A stretch of DNA of 64,000 nt from Pirellulaceae bacterium (GTDB taxonomy: Bacteria > Planctomycetota > Planctomycetia > Pirellulales > Pirellulaceae): NCBI GenBank assembly GCA_019636375.1, contig JAHBXS010000001.1, positions 1,485,309 to 1,549,308 of the forward strand, in the 5' to 3' direction. The position numbers and the translations under genes are program-made. The notes under the pieces were generated by a model. That model worked only from the letters and a program-made list of their open reading frames with translations. It was not told the origin of the DNA and did no database searches. Of the stretch, positions 47,540 through 56,608 are shown in pieces (the stretch's first letter is position 1; the number at the start of each line of letters is the position of its first letter).

Positions 47540-47573
47540 GATCTTTGCCGAGTTGATTACGCCGCAAAGTTCT

Positions 47574-49058
47574 TTAACTCTGCAGCAGCTCCTCTCGCAC
47601 CCGACCTTCATCCGTAGGACCGATCAAACGATGGTTCAATCCCTGAAACGGAAAACTCAATCGATAGGGGTCCAACCCCAGCACATGCAACAAAGTCGCC
47701 TGCAAATCTCGAACTGACATCTTGTCTTCCACGACAAAATATCCCAAGTCGTCGGTCGCTCCCAAATCAAAACCAGGCCGCATTCCTCCACCGGCAAAAA
47801 ACATCGTGAAACAATGAGGATGATGATCGCGACCAAAATAAGTCGATCCGCCTCGGGCCTCGTTCATCGAAGTCCGGCCAAATTCGCCTCCCCAAATCAC
47901 CAAAGTCTCGTCCAACAACCCACGTTCCTTCAAATCGCGAATCAAGGCGGCAACTGGACGATCCATCTCACCGCACTTTTTGACCAGTTGGTGATTGAGA
48001 TCGTCATGCGGACCTGTCCCGTGAACGTCCCAGCCCCAGTCAAAGAGCTGCACAAACCGGACGCCCCGTTCCACCAACCGACGTGCCATCAGACAGTTGT
48101 TGGCAAACAGATTCTGCCCCGGCTGAGCCCCATAGGCTTCGAGCGTCGCCGCTGTCTCCGAACTCAAATCAAATGCCTCCGGTGCCGAAACCTGCATTCG
48201 AAACGCCAACTCGTATTGCTCCATCCGAGTCACCGTTTCAGGATCACCAAACGTGGCCGCCTGCATTTGGTTCAAACGATTGAGCGATTCCAGACTTGCC
48301 CGGCGCGACTCGCGATCCATCCCGGGCGGATTCGACAAAAACAATATCGGATCACCGCTTGAACGACATTGGACGCCTTGAAAAACCCCCGGCAAGAATC
48401 CATTCCCCCACACGGCCTTGCCCGCCGCAGGATTGTTACCACCAGACACAAACACAATATAGCCCGGCAAGTTTTCATTCAACGAACCAAGGCCGTACAT
48501 CGCCCAACTTCCGAAACTCGCGTAACCCGGTCGCGGATTTCCCGTATGCAAATACAACTCGGCCGGAGCGTGATTAAACTGGTCGGTGTACATCGACCGC
48601 ACAAACGTCAACTCTGGAGATACCTTCATCAACTCCGGAATCAAATTCGAAAAATATCGCCCCGTCGATGGACACTGCACAAATTCCGCTTGCGGTCCTA
48701 ATATCTGTGGATGCCCTTGGATAAAAGCAAATTTTTGGTTCTCCAATAAACTGCCAGGGCAGGGCTGCAAATGCAACCGCGCCAACTCGGGCTTGTAATC
48801 AAATAGCTCCAACTGCGACGGCGAACCGGCCATGTGGAGATAAATCACGTTTTTCGCGGTTCCGCGAAGGGGAGCACGCTGCGTCCCCTGACTCCTTGCC
48901 TCATGCCCAAGCGTATGCCCTTGGCCGAGCCCCCATGTCGCCGCCGCTAGTCCAGCCAACCCCAACGGCGATTGTTGTAAAAAGTGCCGCCGCGTTTGGT
49001 ATTGAACCACCGCTTCATGAAGGTTTTTCGGTTGTCCAGAAGATTGATTTTGGGCCAT
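47574..49058 (-). CDS. DUF1501 protein, Tat-exported
   Basis: The 494-residue protein starts with a Tat signal, the Arg pair at residues 23-24 in 'YQTRRHFLQQSPLGLAGLAAATWGLG'. The mature part is the DUF1501 fold (sulfatase-like, phosphatase superfamily): 'NVIYLHMAGSPSQLELFDYKPELA', 'FNHAPAELYLHTGNPRPGYASFGSWAMYGLG', 'LDETLVIWGGEFGRTSMNEARGG' and 'GRDHHPHCFTMFFAGGGMRPGFDLGATDDLG'. In planctomycetes it nearly always sits next to a PSD1 cytochrome gene, as here: it starts 35 bases after the PSD1 gene stop. The reaction is unknown. Confidence 0.93.
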   Translation of the reverse strand: MAQNQSSGQPKNLHEAVVQYQTRRHFLQQSPLGLAGLAAATWGLGQGHTLGHEARSQGTQRAPLRGTAKNVIYLHMAGSPSQLELFDYKPELARLHLQPCPGSLLENQKFAFIQGHPQILGPQAEFVQCPSTGRYFSNLIPELMKVSPELTFVRSMYTDQFNHAPAELYLHTGNPRPGYASFGSWAMYGLGSLNENLPGYIVFVSGGNNPAAGKAVWGNGFLPGVFQGVQCRSSGDPILFLSNPPGMDRESRRASLESLNRLNQMQAATFGDPETVTRMEQYELAFRMQVSAPEAFDLSSETAATLEAYGAQPGQNLFANNCLMARRLVERGVRFVQLFDWGWDVHGTGPHDDLNHQLVKKCGEMDRPVAALIRDLKERGLLDETLVIWGGEFGRTSMNEARGGSTYFGRDHHPHCFTMFFAGGGMRPGFDLGATDDLGYFVVEDKMSVRDLQATLLHVLGLDPYRLSFPFQGLNHRLIGPTDEGRVREELLQS

Positions 49059-49092
49059 CGTTTTTAACTCGTTAAAATCGCCGAATGATCGA

Positions 49093-51465
49093 CTAGTTTC
49101 TCGTCAGCACTTCGTCGAGGTTCAGTAACACGTTCCCGACTACCGTCCAGGCTGCGAGCTCGGATGCCCGCTCGCTAACCGCTTGATCGCCTGCTTCTTC
49201 ACCGAACGCGAGCTTCGCCGCTTGTTCCGTCTGAGTTCGATAATGTTCGACTTGATTGTTCCACAAGGCTTCCAGTTCGGCCAATTCTTCGCCACTCGGT
49301 TCACGCGACACCACCCGCCAGAACACAAACCTCATTTGCTCCGCCAACGAACCCTCCGCTTCCGATCCCAATCGCCCCAACGCTCGCGCGCATTCGACGA
49401 AAGCTGGATCGTTCAACGTTACAAATGCCGCCACGGGAGTATTGCTGTTCATTCGCCGCACGGTGCAAATCGTTCGGTTCGTCGCATCGAAAGCTAAAAA
49501 CGAAGGATACAAATTCGTGCGACGGATTAGCGTGTACACACCGCGTCGATAACGGTCTTCACCAGGACTTGTCTCCCAATCCAATGAACCTCCGAAAGCC
49601 GCATTCAAACCTGACTTTGGCTGCGGCGGTCGCGCTGGTGGACCATACATTTTTGACGATAGTAAGCCACTGGTCGCCAACGCCAAATCCCGAATTTGTT
49701 CCGCCGTTAGTCGGTAACGAGCCCCCCGCGACAGCCAGCGATTGTCTGGATCGGCAGCCAATTTTTCGGGTGTTGCCGTTGAGTCTTGACGATAAGTCTC
49801 CGACATAACGAGCAACTTCGCGAATTGCTTCATCGACCAACCCTGCTCGCGAAATGCAATCGCAAGCCAATCCAGCAACTCTGGATGGGTCGGTGGTGTC
49901 CCTTGACTTCCGAAATCTTCGCTCGTCTCGACGATCCCACGCCCAAAAATCTTTTCCCAATGCCGATTCGCCGCCACCCGCGCGGTTAACGGGACCTCTT
50001 CCGACATCAACCAATCCGCTAGATCCAAGCGATTGGCGGCACCAGCATGTTCTTCCGCAAACTCACTCCAAAGTCTTTGCGACACAACCTCCCCTTTATT
50101 CGAAAACGCTCCTCCAATCGCAACATGTGTCGCACGGCGACTTTCACTTGGCAATTCACGCATGATCGGCACCGTTTCAGGACGAATGTTTTTTAGCCTT
50201 TTCTCCAGCTCTTCGATTTCAAGTTTAACGGGCTGCTGGTCGGCTTCTTCGGTCTGTGTGTTCAGGCGTTCCTTCGCAGACGACAGGGCCTGTTCGATCT
50301 CCCCGCGTTCCTCTCGTTGCTCCGCCGTAAATCGCCTCAAAACCGGATGCTCGTCGCCACGATCCGAGTCTTCGGTCTGATCGAAAATCGCGAACATCCC
50401 ATAATAGTCGCTCAAACTAATCGGGTCGTATTTATGCGTATGGCATTGAGCACAGGCCATCGTCGTCCCCAGCCAAACGGTTGCCGTCGTATTCGTTCGA
50501 TCCACCACCGCGGCGTGACGGAACTCTTCGTCATCGGTTCCACCTTCCGTATTGGTCATCGTGTTGCGATGAAAGGCGGTCGCGATCAGTTGATCCTCAG
50601 TAGGATTTTCGAAAAGGTCCCCCGCCAATTGTTCCCGCGTAAATTGATCGAACGGCATGTCGTCGTTGAAGGCCCGGATGACCCAATCGCGGTAAAGCCA
50701 AATTTCGCGATGGTGGTCCTCGGCGTAGCCTTGCGAATCCGCATACCGCGCAAGGTCCAACCACATCCGCGCCCAATGCTCACCATAAGCCGGATTCGCC
50801 AACAACGAATCGACGATTCGCTCGTAGGCTGCTTCGCTCGGATCGCGTGCGAACTCCTGCACGACCTCCGGCGGAGGGGGAAGCCCAATCAAATCCTGAT
50901 ACAGCCGTCGCACCAACCTTTCTGGACTGGCTCGCGGAGCGGGACTCAAGCCCCTTTTCTCCAATCGCTCGAGCACAAAGTTATCGATTCCGTTTCGTGG
51001 CCATTCAGTTTGCGTTACCGATGGCAATTCCGGACGGACGATCGGGCGATAGGCCCAATGCTGGCCGTATTCCGCTCCCTGCTCAATCCACCGCCGGATC
51101 AAGTCTACCTCCTCGGCCGACAAACCTGGACCGTGTTCCACCGGAGGCATACGATCATCTTCATCATCCGTCTCAATCCGCACAACAATTTCGCTCTCTT
51201 CCGGCTTTCCCGGAACGATCCCAGCCTCGCCACTATCGGCACGTGCATAAGCCAAATCTGCCGAGTGCAGGGCCAGTCCCGATTCCCGATGCTCTTCGTC
51301 GGGGCCATGACAAGCGAAACAGTGTTTCGACAAAATCGGTCGGACCTGTAAGGCAAAATCGACCCTCGCCGTCATTTCGTCCTGTCCGAAAACGAAGCCT
51401 TGGCCTCCAAGCAATAACACCATCAAACCGAAATGAATCCACCGAAAAATCCGCAACGATTTCAT
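49093..51465 (-). CDS. PSD1 family c-type cytochrome with DUF1549 and DUF1553
   Basis: The ATG at 51465 has CGAAGG upstream and starts a 790-residue exported protein with signal '[18 protein letters not shown]'. A planctomycete cytochrome C domain follows with the haem site Cys49-x-x-Cys52-His53 ('[22 protein letters not shown]'), then DUF1549 ('[43 protein letters not shown]' to '[17 protein letters not shown]', '[21 protein letters not shown]') and DUF1553 ('[28 protein letters not shown]' to '[16 protein letters not shown]'). A second CxxCH, 'CAQCH', lies inside DUF1549. It forms an operon with the DUF1501 gene. Role unknown, perhaps oxidation of a polymer. Confidence 0.94.
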   Translation of the reverse strand: MKSLRIFRWIHFGLMVLLLGGQGFVFGQDEMTARVDFALQVRPILSKHCFACHGPDEEHRESGLALHSADLAYARADSGEAGIVPGKPEESEIVVRIETDDEDDRMPPVEHGPGLSAEEVDLIRRWIEQGAEYGQHWAYRPIVRPELPSVTQTEWPRNGIDNFVLERLEKRGLSPAPRASPERLVRRLYQDLIGLPPPPEVVQEFARDPSEAAYERIVDSLLANPAYGEHWARMWLDLARYADSQGYAEDHHREIWLYRDWVIRAFNDDMPFDQFTREQLAGDLFENPTEDQLIATAFHRNTMTNTEGGTDDEEFRHAAVVDRTNTTATVWLGTTMACAQCHTHKYDPISLSDYYGMFAIFDQTEDSDRGDEHPVLRRFTAEQREERGEIEQALSSAKERLNTQTEEADQQPVKLEIEELEKRLKNIRPETVPIMRELPSESRRATHVAIGGAFSNKGEVVSQRLWSEFAEEHAGAANRLDLADWLMSEEVPLTARVAANRHWEKIFGRGIVETSEDFGSQGTPPTHPELLDWLAIAFREQGWSMKQFAKLLVMSETYRQDSTATPEKLAADPDNRWLSRGARYRLTAEQIRDLALATSGLLSSKMYGPPARPPQPKSGLNAAFGGSLDWETSPGEDRYRRGVYTLIRRTNLYPSFLAFDATNRTICTVRRMNSNTPVAAFVTLNDPAFVECARALGRLGSEAEGSLAEQMRFVFWRVVSREPSGEELAELEALWNNQVEHYRTQTEQAAKLAFGEEAGDQAVSERASELAAWTVVGNVLLNLDEVLTRN

Positions 51466-51956
51466 GGAACCTTCGCAAGTAAAGCAGAACAGATTCATCC
51501 GTTTATTGACACCTTAAGATTCAACACCAACAACTTAACCACAAGAAAAACTTACTCCGCAAGTTCAGCGAGGTCACTCACCGATTTCAAAGAGCGACAT
51601 CTCATTTTAACCAGATTCGCTGACGCTTGGAACAAATACAAAGATACTTCCCGACATTTCCTTTCGTGGTAACCGTTCGCGAAATAAAATCCAAAGAGTC
51701 GTTTAACCCCGCCCCAGAATAAATTTGGCGATTTCCAACGGCATTGTTTTTGTGACAGGATTTCAGGATTTACAGGATTTTGAATGACAAACGGAGTAAT
51801 GAGGTTGGATGAATTTCGTCACTTTTCGCGATGGTCAAGCGAGATGACGTTGGTCAACAGACTCGAAATCGGCTGGTAACTATTGAATTGTTCATTCATA
51901 ATCCTGACAGAATTAAGGCCATCGGTTTTGACTCCTCAAAACAACCCGAAAACAAC
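51466..51956. other. Intergenic region with a short direct repeat
   Basis: This 491-base stretch lies between the divergent PSD1 and inositol-phosphatase genes. It holds a short triplicated word, CAGGATTT / CAGGATTTA / CAGGATTTTG (51752-51787). No other structure or gene is supported; the frame open before the ATG at 51957 has no family resemblance. Confidence 0.5.
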
Positions 51957-52820
51957 ATGACGATCCCAGAACCTGAAAAACTTTTTCCACCGATTCCCCA
52001 GCATGAGTTATCCGTCGCGATCCAGGCGTCTGCGTTGGCAGGCGAGCGGCTTCGGCAAATGTTCGGAACTGCTCAGTCCAACGAAACGAAACTTGAGGCG
52101 GGCGAATCTGTGGGACTGGTGACGGAGGCAGACTTGCAGGCCGAAAGGGCCATCTTGGAAACACTGCAAGCTGAGTTCCCGCGAGACGGCTATTTTTCCG
52201 AAGAGGACGTCAATCGCTCAATCGCCGGTCACAAACGGCTGTGGATCATCGATCCGCTCGATGGCACGCACAACTTCGCTCACGCGATCCCCCATTTCGC
52301 AGTCTCAATCGCCCTGCACTTCGACAATCAAGTCCAAGGGGGTGTCGTCCACAATCCGCTGAGTGACGATTGGTTCGTCGCTTGGCGTGGAATGGGGGCT
52401 TGGCATAACGGTCACCAAGTCCATGTGCGGAACACTTCAGACCTAACCCAGGCGATGATTGCAACCGGGTTCTACTATGATCGCGGATCGATGATGGAAG
52501 CGACTCTAAAATCGATCAACGATTTGTTTCGTCAAAACATTCGCGGGATTCGCCGGTTTGGAGCGGCGGCTCTCGACCTGTGCTGGGTCGGTTGCGGCCG
52601 GTTCGATGGCTTTTTCGAATATCGTCTGGCTCCCTGGGACTTTGCCGCCGGGAGTTTGTTCGTCGAGGAGGCTGGAGGAAAAACCTCAAATTGCCAAGGC
52701 CTTCCCCTAGGTCTCGCCAACTCAAGTATCTTGGCCAGCAACGGAAATCTGCACAAAACACTTCAAGCGATCATCAGCAAAAATTGGCAGGATTCCGTCA
52801 GAGTGATTAAATCAAATTAA
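51957..52820 (+). CDS. Inositol monophosphatase family protein
   Basis: From the ATG at 51957 the product has 287 residues. It shows the metal-binding motifs of the family: 'DGYFSEEDVN' (Glu82-Glu83), 'LWIIDPLDGTHNFAHAIPHFAVSIAL' (Asp99 and Asp102) and the C-terminal 'RFGAAALDLCWVGCGRFDGFFEYRLAPWDFAAGSLFVEEAGG' (Asp in 'PWD'). Family members hydrolyse myo-inositol phosphate, histidinol phosphate, 3'-phosphoadenosine phosphate or fructose bisphosphate; the exact substrate is not decided. The frame is open back to 51831 without homology. A PAPS-derived product could be degraded by this type or by the NrnA enzyme encoded downstream. Confidence 0.9.
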   Translation: MTIPEPEKLFPPIPQHELSVAIQASALAGERLRQMFGTAQSNETKLEAGESVGLVTEADLQAERAILETLQAEFPRDGYFSEEDVNRSIAGHKRLWIIDPLDGTHNFAHAIPHFAVSIALHFDNQVQGGVVHNPLSDDWFVAWRGMGAWHNGHQVHVRNTSDLTQAMIATGFYYDRGSMMEATLKSINDLFRQNIRGIRRFGAAALDLCWVGCGRFDGFFEYRLAPWDFAAGSLFVEEAGGKTSNCQGLPLGLANSSILASNGNLHKTLQAIISKNWQDSVRVIKSN

Positions 52821-53305
52821 GACCTACCCGGAATCAAAACTTCACTTCTCACAGTTCGGTTGGACTTGGAAGCAACTGACAAATCCCCATGTGAAGTTCA
52901 AGTCCTAGTCAATGGAATTTGAAAGGACGGGCATGGTTGCAGTGGCGGAAGTTGGTGTCTCGCGCAAAGACGCTAAACCGCAAAGAAAAACTCCGCAGGA
53001 ACCCTTTGCGGCTAGGCGACTTGGCGCGCGATCTTACGCCAAAACGTATCCATCTTTTACCCAACATCGTTTACCAAATCCTTTCACAGTTCCCTGGAGT
53101 TAAGCGAGATTTTTAATACTCGAGCAGCGTGAATGGCGCGTTATCGTTTTTGATGTCAGTCGCATTGCGTGATGCAACATCGGTCGGTTCGTGAGAGCGT
53201 TTCCAGCGAGGGTGTTGGGGGGGTATGTTGGTAAAAGATGGAGGGTAAAAGATCAATTCAATAAACATCTTCGACGACAATTACCCCTTAAAAACATGCG
53301 GCGAG
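52821..53305. other. Intergenic region with dispersed repeat words
   Basis: No gene is supported in these 485 bases. It contains TCTCGCGCAAAGACGC and CGCAAAG (52958-52985) and the matching CTTTGCGG ... GGCGCGCGA further on (about 53005-53031), an imperfect inverted repeat of a word that looks dispersed. The remainder is unremarkable. Confidence 0.5.
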
Positions 53306-54334
53306 CTATGCATTCTGTAGTGCAGTGCGGACGGCGTCGAGGACTTTTGATTGCACTTCGGCAAATTCGCCTTTGATGAACGCTCCGGCGGCCGCTTTGT
53401 GACCGCCGCCGTTGAATTGACCGGCGACTTCATTGCAAGCCACCGCACAGCGACTGCGAAAACTGATCTTGAAACCACCCGTCGTCTGCTCGATCAAAAT
53501 CACCGCAAATTGTGTGCCGTCGATCTCAAGGGCACCGTTGACCAAATCCTCTGTATCGCTGGGATGGGCTCCGGTTTCTTCGTAGTCGGCCTTCAAAATA
53601 TAAGTGTGAGCCAAACGACCATCGAGTTCCGTCAATATTCGACTGAAGACACGACCCTTGAGGCGAATTCGCCCCGCAGATTCACGTTCATAGAGATCTT
53701 GGTAGATTTTTGCGGGAACCGCTCCGGCTCGAATCAGCCGAGCGACCACTTCGTAAGTTTCTGCTGACACACTGCTGAATCGAAACCAACCCGTGTCCGT
53801 CGCCACAGCACAAAAGACTGGAACGGCCATCGCAGCGTTCAACTCGACTCCCAACTGATCGGCTGCTTCCACGACCAAGACTCCCGTCGCTTCGGCGGAC
53901 GTTCGTTTAAAGACTTCCGCCCCCAACTGGTCTTCTGAAACATGGTGATCCAGAATCATTTTTTGAGCGGAAGTTGAATCTAAAACTTCCGCCATCGGCC
54001 CCAACTGCACTCGGGCACTCGTGTCGAGGATCAAATAGCAATCCACATCGGCCAGTTCTTCAGGGCGAATATCAACGTTGATCGCCTTGATTTTCTTTTC
54101 CGGATCGATGAATCGCAAATTGGGGGGCGTTTCTTGCCCGTTGACGATCCGGACTCTCTTGCCGAGGGACTCCAGGATTGCTGCCATCCCGAGTTCACTT
54201 CCCAAGGCGTCACAATCGGGACGAATATGACTGACCAAAACAAAATTTTGACGCTGGTTGATCAGTTCGCAAAATCGCTCCCAATCGATTGAGGAGTCGA
54301 CAGAATTTGTTGCAGACAAAGTTGATTCGTTCAT
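53306..54334 (-). CDS. nrnA: DHH phosphoesterase, NrnA-like
   Basis: The 342-residue protein (ATG 54334; a TTG two codons upstream also lies in frame) has the DHH layout: 'FVLVSHIRPDCDALGSELGMA' (His36, Asp40, Asp42), 'DCYLILDTSARVQLG', 'KMILDHHVSEDQLG' (the DHH motif) and the DHHA1 end 'VAGQFNGGGHKAAAGAFIKGEF'. NrnA degrades nanoRNA (short oligoribonucleotides) and can dephosphorylate 3'-phosphoadenosine phosphate. The gene is alone on its strand here; ribF lies further upstream on the same strand after 236 bases. Confidence 0.9.
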   Translation of the reverse strand: MNESTLSATNSVDSSIDWERFCELINQRQNFVLVSHIRPDCDALGSELGMAAILESLGKRVRIVNGQETPPNLRFIDPEKKIKAINVDIRPEELADVDCYLILDTSARVQLGPMAEVLDSTSAQKMILDHHVSEDQLGAEVFKRTSAEATGVLVVEAADQLGVELNAAMAVPVFCAVATDTGWFRFSSVSAETYEVVARLIRAGAVPAKIYQDLYERESAGRIRLKGRVFSRILTELDGRLAHTYILKADYEETGAHPSDTEDLVNGALEIDGTQFAVILIEQTTGGFKISFRSRCAVACNEVAGQFNGGGHKAAAGAFIKGEFAEVQSKVLDAVRTALQNA

Positions 54335-54570
54335 TTCCAAAGTAGATCGATAAAAGTTAGTGAAATTTTCGTTAGAAGTTTTTGGTCATCTATCAAAGAG
54401 ACCGGAGCGGATATGGCCTTAAGGCCTCGGCCTTTTTTCGTAAGCATCATGGACTAATCATACTTTCAAAGCTTAACCTATTCTAATCCAACAATAGACC
54501 TGATCGGCCAGAAATTCTGACACACGGCCAAATACGGCGAATGGTGAATGCGGCATTTCGAAAAATACAC

Positions 54571-55512
54571 TTATAAAACCCTTTGGGAATATCGGCGAGC
54601 AATTTCGCGGGTCGCTTCGACGTCTTGGTTTAGTTGCCTTCGCAAATCGTCCAAGTCATCAAATTTTTGAATATCCCGCAGGCGATCAATAAATTCGACC
54701 TCCAAGGTCCGCCCGTACAATGAATCGCGATAGTCTAACAAATGTGCCTCGATGCGCGGCAGTTGCTGACCGAAGGTCGGGCTGGGCCCAACATGCACGG
54801 CAGTCCAGTGCCAATTCTCTCGCACCAGCGCTCTGCCTGCATAAATTCCGAATTGCGGAATGAGGGTGTCGACGCCCGCCAAATTCGCCGTGGGAAAGCC
54901 GAGTTTATCTCCGCGACCGTCTCCATGGACGACCAATCCTCGAACGCGATAAGGTTGCGTGAGCATTTTTCGGGCTGCCCCAACATCACCATTTTCAATC
55001 AACTTGCGGACGCGGCTGCTGCTGACGAGTTCTTCACCCAGCTTCGAGGGCTCAACGATTTCCAAGGCAACTTGGTTTTCTTCGCAAAGCTCGGCCAGTC
55101 GCTCGACATTTCCCTCTCGTCCGTGGCCGAAGAAAAAGTTCGGCCCTTCCACCATCGCCTTGGCTCCCAACTTTTCAACGACGATGGATCGAAAAAAATC
55201 GCGATAGGTCAGTTCGAGCAACTCGCGATCGGTCGGATAGGCGATCACCCCATCCACTCCGATTTCTGTCAACAATGCAGCTTTGCGATCAGTCCAAGTC
55301 AGCGGAGTAGGGGAATCCTCGGGACGCAACAATCGCACCGGATGTGGGTCAAACGTGAAGACAATTGTCGGACCATTGACACGACGTGCGTGCTCCGCCA
55401 ACCGTTCAACAATCCGGCGATGCCCGACATGTACTCCATCAAAATTCCCAATTGTGATGGCTCCGTTCCTAAAGGAATCTGGAAACTCGGATAAAGAGCG
55501 AAATAGTCTCAC
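54571..55512 (-). CDS. ribF: Bifunctional riboflavin kinase/FAD synthetase
   Basis: This 313-residue enzyme makes FMN and FAD. The N-terminal FAD-synthetase half has 'AITIGNFDGVHVGHRRIVERL' and 'IVFTFDPHPVRLLRPEDSPTPLTW'; the kinase half has 'VHGDGRGDKLGFPTANLAG', 'GIYAGRALVRENWHWTAVHVGPSPTFG' and 'RIEAHLLDYRDSLYGRTLEVEFIDRLRD'. The first codon is GTG at 55512. It is the gene after the histidine kinase gene on this strand with 33 bases between, so the two may be co-transcribed, though no functional link is known. Confidence 0.95.
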   Translation of the reverse strand: MRLFRSLSEFPDSFRNGAITIGNFDGVHVGHRRIVERLAEHARRVNGPTIVFTFDPHPVRLLRPEDSPTPLTWTDRKAALLTEIGVDGVIAYPTDRELLELTYRDFFRSIVVEKLGAKAMVEGPNFFFGHGREGNVERLAELCEENQVALEIVEPSKLGEELVSSSRVRKLIENGDVGAARKMLTQPYRVRGLVVHGDGRGDKLGFPTANLAGVDTLIPQFGIYAGRALVRENWHWTAVHVGPSPTFGQQLPRIEAHLLDYRDSLYGRTLEVEFIDRLRDIQKFDDLDDLRRQLNQDVEATREIARRYSQRVL

Positions 55513-55545
55513 CGTGCGTGGAGTCCCTTGAGGGGTGGTTGCTGT

Positions 55546-56295
55546 TTAAATTCGCATCGGAGCCGGGAACTCGACACAAAAGTGCGTCCCCCGTCCGATT
55601 TCACTTTCGACACTGATTCGCCCTCCGTGGGCCTCGATGATTTTTTTGGCCGTCGGCAATCCCAACCCTGAGCCCCCTTCCTTGTTGGTGTAAAAGGTCT
55701 TGAACATGTTCAACAACGTTTTCGGATCGATGCCTGTTCCTGTATCGATCAAATCCAAGGCAACACCAGAGCGCGTCATTCGCGTTCGCACCAGCAATTG
55801 GCCACCATCGGGCATGGCCTCGATGGCATTTTTAACGAGGTTGATTAGAGCCGCCTGCAACGTTTGCGAGTCCAAACGAATTCGCGGCAGTTCCGAATCC
55901 AGGTAGCGAATGACTTCAATGTTTTGGCGTTTGGACTGTGCGGAATAAAAATCGAGCACTTGATTAATGTGATCGTTAAGGTTCCCCGGCTTAAGTTCCA
56001 AACTATTGAGCCGCGTAAATCGAAGGAAGTCCGCCAACAGCGTCTCCAAGCGTTCACACTGTCGATTGACCGTGCGAATTCGTTCCTTGGCTCGTCGTGC
56101 CTCTGGCGTGTTGACTTGCTCCATATCTTCGGCGAGCAACTCAACATTCATGCGAATCACGGCCAAGGGGTTTTTAACCTCGTGAGCCAAAGAGCCGGCG
56201 AGTCCCGCTAGTTCATCGTATTGGTCACGCAAAGACTGAGGATTGGCCAAATGTTCAATCAGTTCGGGATCGAGGCTTTCGTCGTCCATCGTCAT
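55546..56295 (-). CDS. Soluble histidine kinase without sensor domain
   Basis: The 249-residue protein consists of only a HisKA dimerisation domain with the phosphoaccepting His in 'GLAGSLAHEVKNPLAVIRMNVELL' and a HATPase domain with 'ALINLVKNAIEAMPDGG' (N box), 'DLIDTGTGIDPKT' (G1) and 'GGSGLGLPTAKKIIEAHGG' (G2). No transmembrane segment, PAS or GAF domain is present, so it is cytoplasmic and probably gets its signal through another protein. No response regulator gene adjoins it in the window. Alternative start at the second in-frame ATG, 56289. Confidence 0.88.
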   Translation of the reverse strand: MTMDDESLDPELIEHLANPQSLRDQYDELAGLAGSLAHEVKNPLAVIRMNVELLAEDMEQVNTPEARRAKERIRTVNRQCERLETLLADFLRFTRLNSLELKPGNLNDHINQVLDFYSAQSKRQNIEVIRYLDSELPRIRLDSQTLQAALINLVKNAIEAMPDGGQLLVRTRMTRSGVALDLIDTGTGIDPKTLLNMFKTFYTNKEGGSGLGLPTAKKIIEAHGGRISVESEIGRGTHFCVEFPAPMRI

Positions 56296-56437
56296 TCCGA
56301 GCTACTTGATCAACTTTCTGAAATTGCCAACCACCGGACCGTAAAAGTGCCAAGACCAGTCCGGTCTGCGTTGATGATTGCCTACGACAACCCTTTCTCG
56401 CACCACGGACTGGCAACGACATGTCGTTTTTTTGCGA

Positions 56438-56484
56438 CCGTTCACGGAGTGAACGGCCACGTAGCCTTTTCACTGCGTTAAAAG
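56438..56484 (+). repeat. Hairpin pair with different stems, GGCTAC-tail family
   Basis: CCGTT/AACGG (56438-56442 with 56452-56456) is followed by CCACGTAG, then CTTTT/AAAAG (56466-56470 with 56480-56484) by GCAGTTACA. The neighbouring stems differ at most positions but pair in both. The same two stem types, in the other order, occur at 44149-44194. Confidence 0.8.
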
Positions 56485-56608
56485 GCAGTTACACCGAAAA
56501 AGCAACCCCCGGCAAACCACTTTGATGTGTGATTCGCTGTGGTGAAAGCTGGTTATGTCCCAACGACGATTCCGTGAACTTCAACCTTTTTTCGAAGGCG
56601 TTTGTCAA

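Noticed and set aside
51831..51956. N-terminal extension of the inositol-phosphatase frame
   Set aside because: No ribosome binding site and no family similarity before the ATG at 51957.
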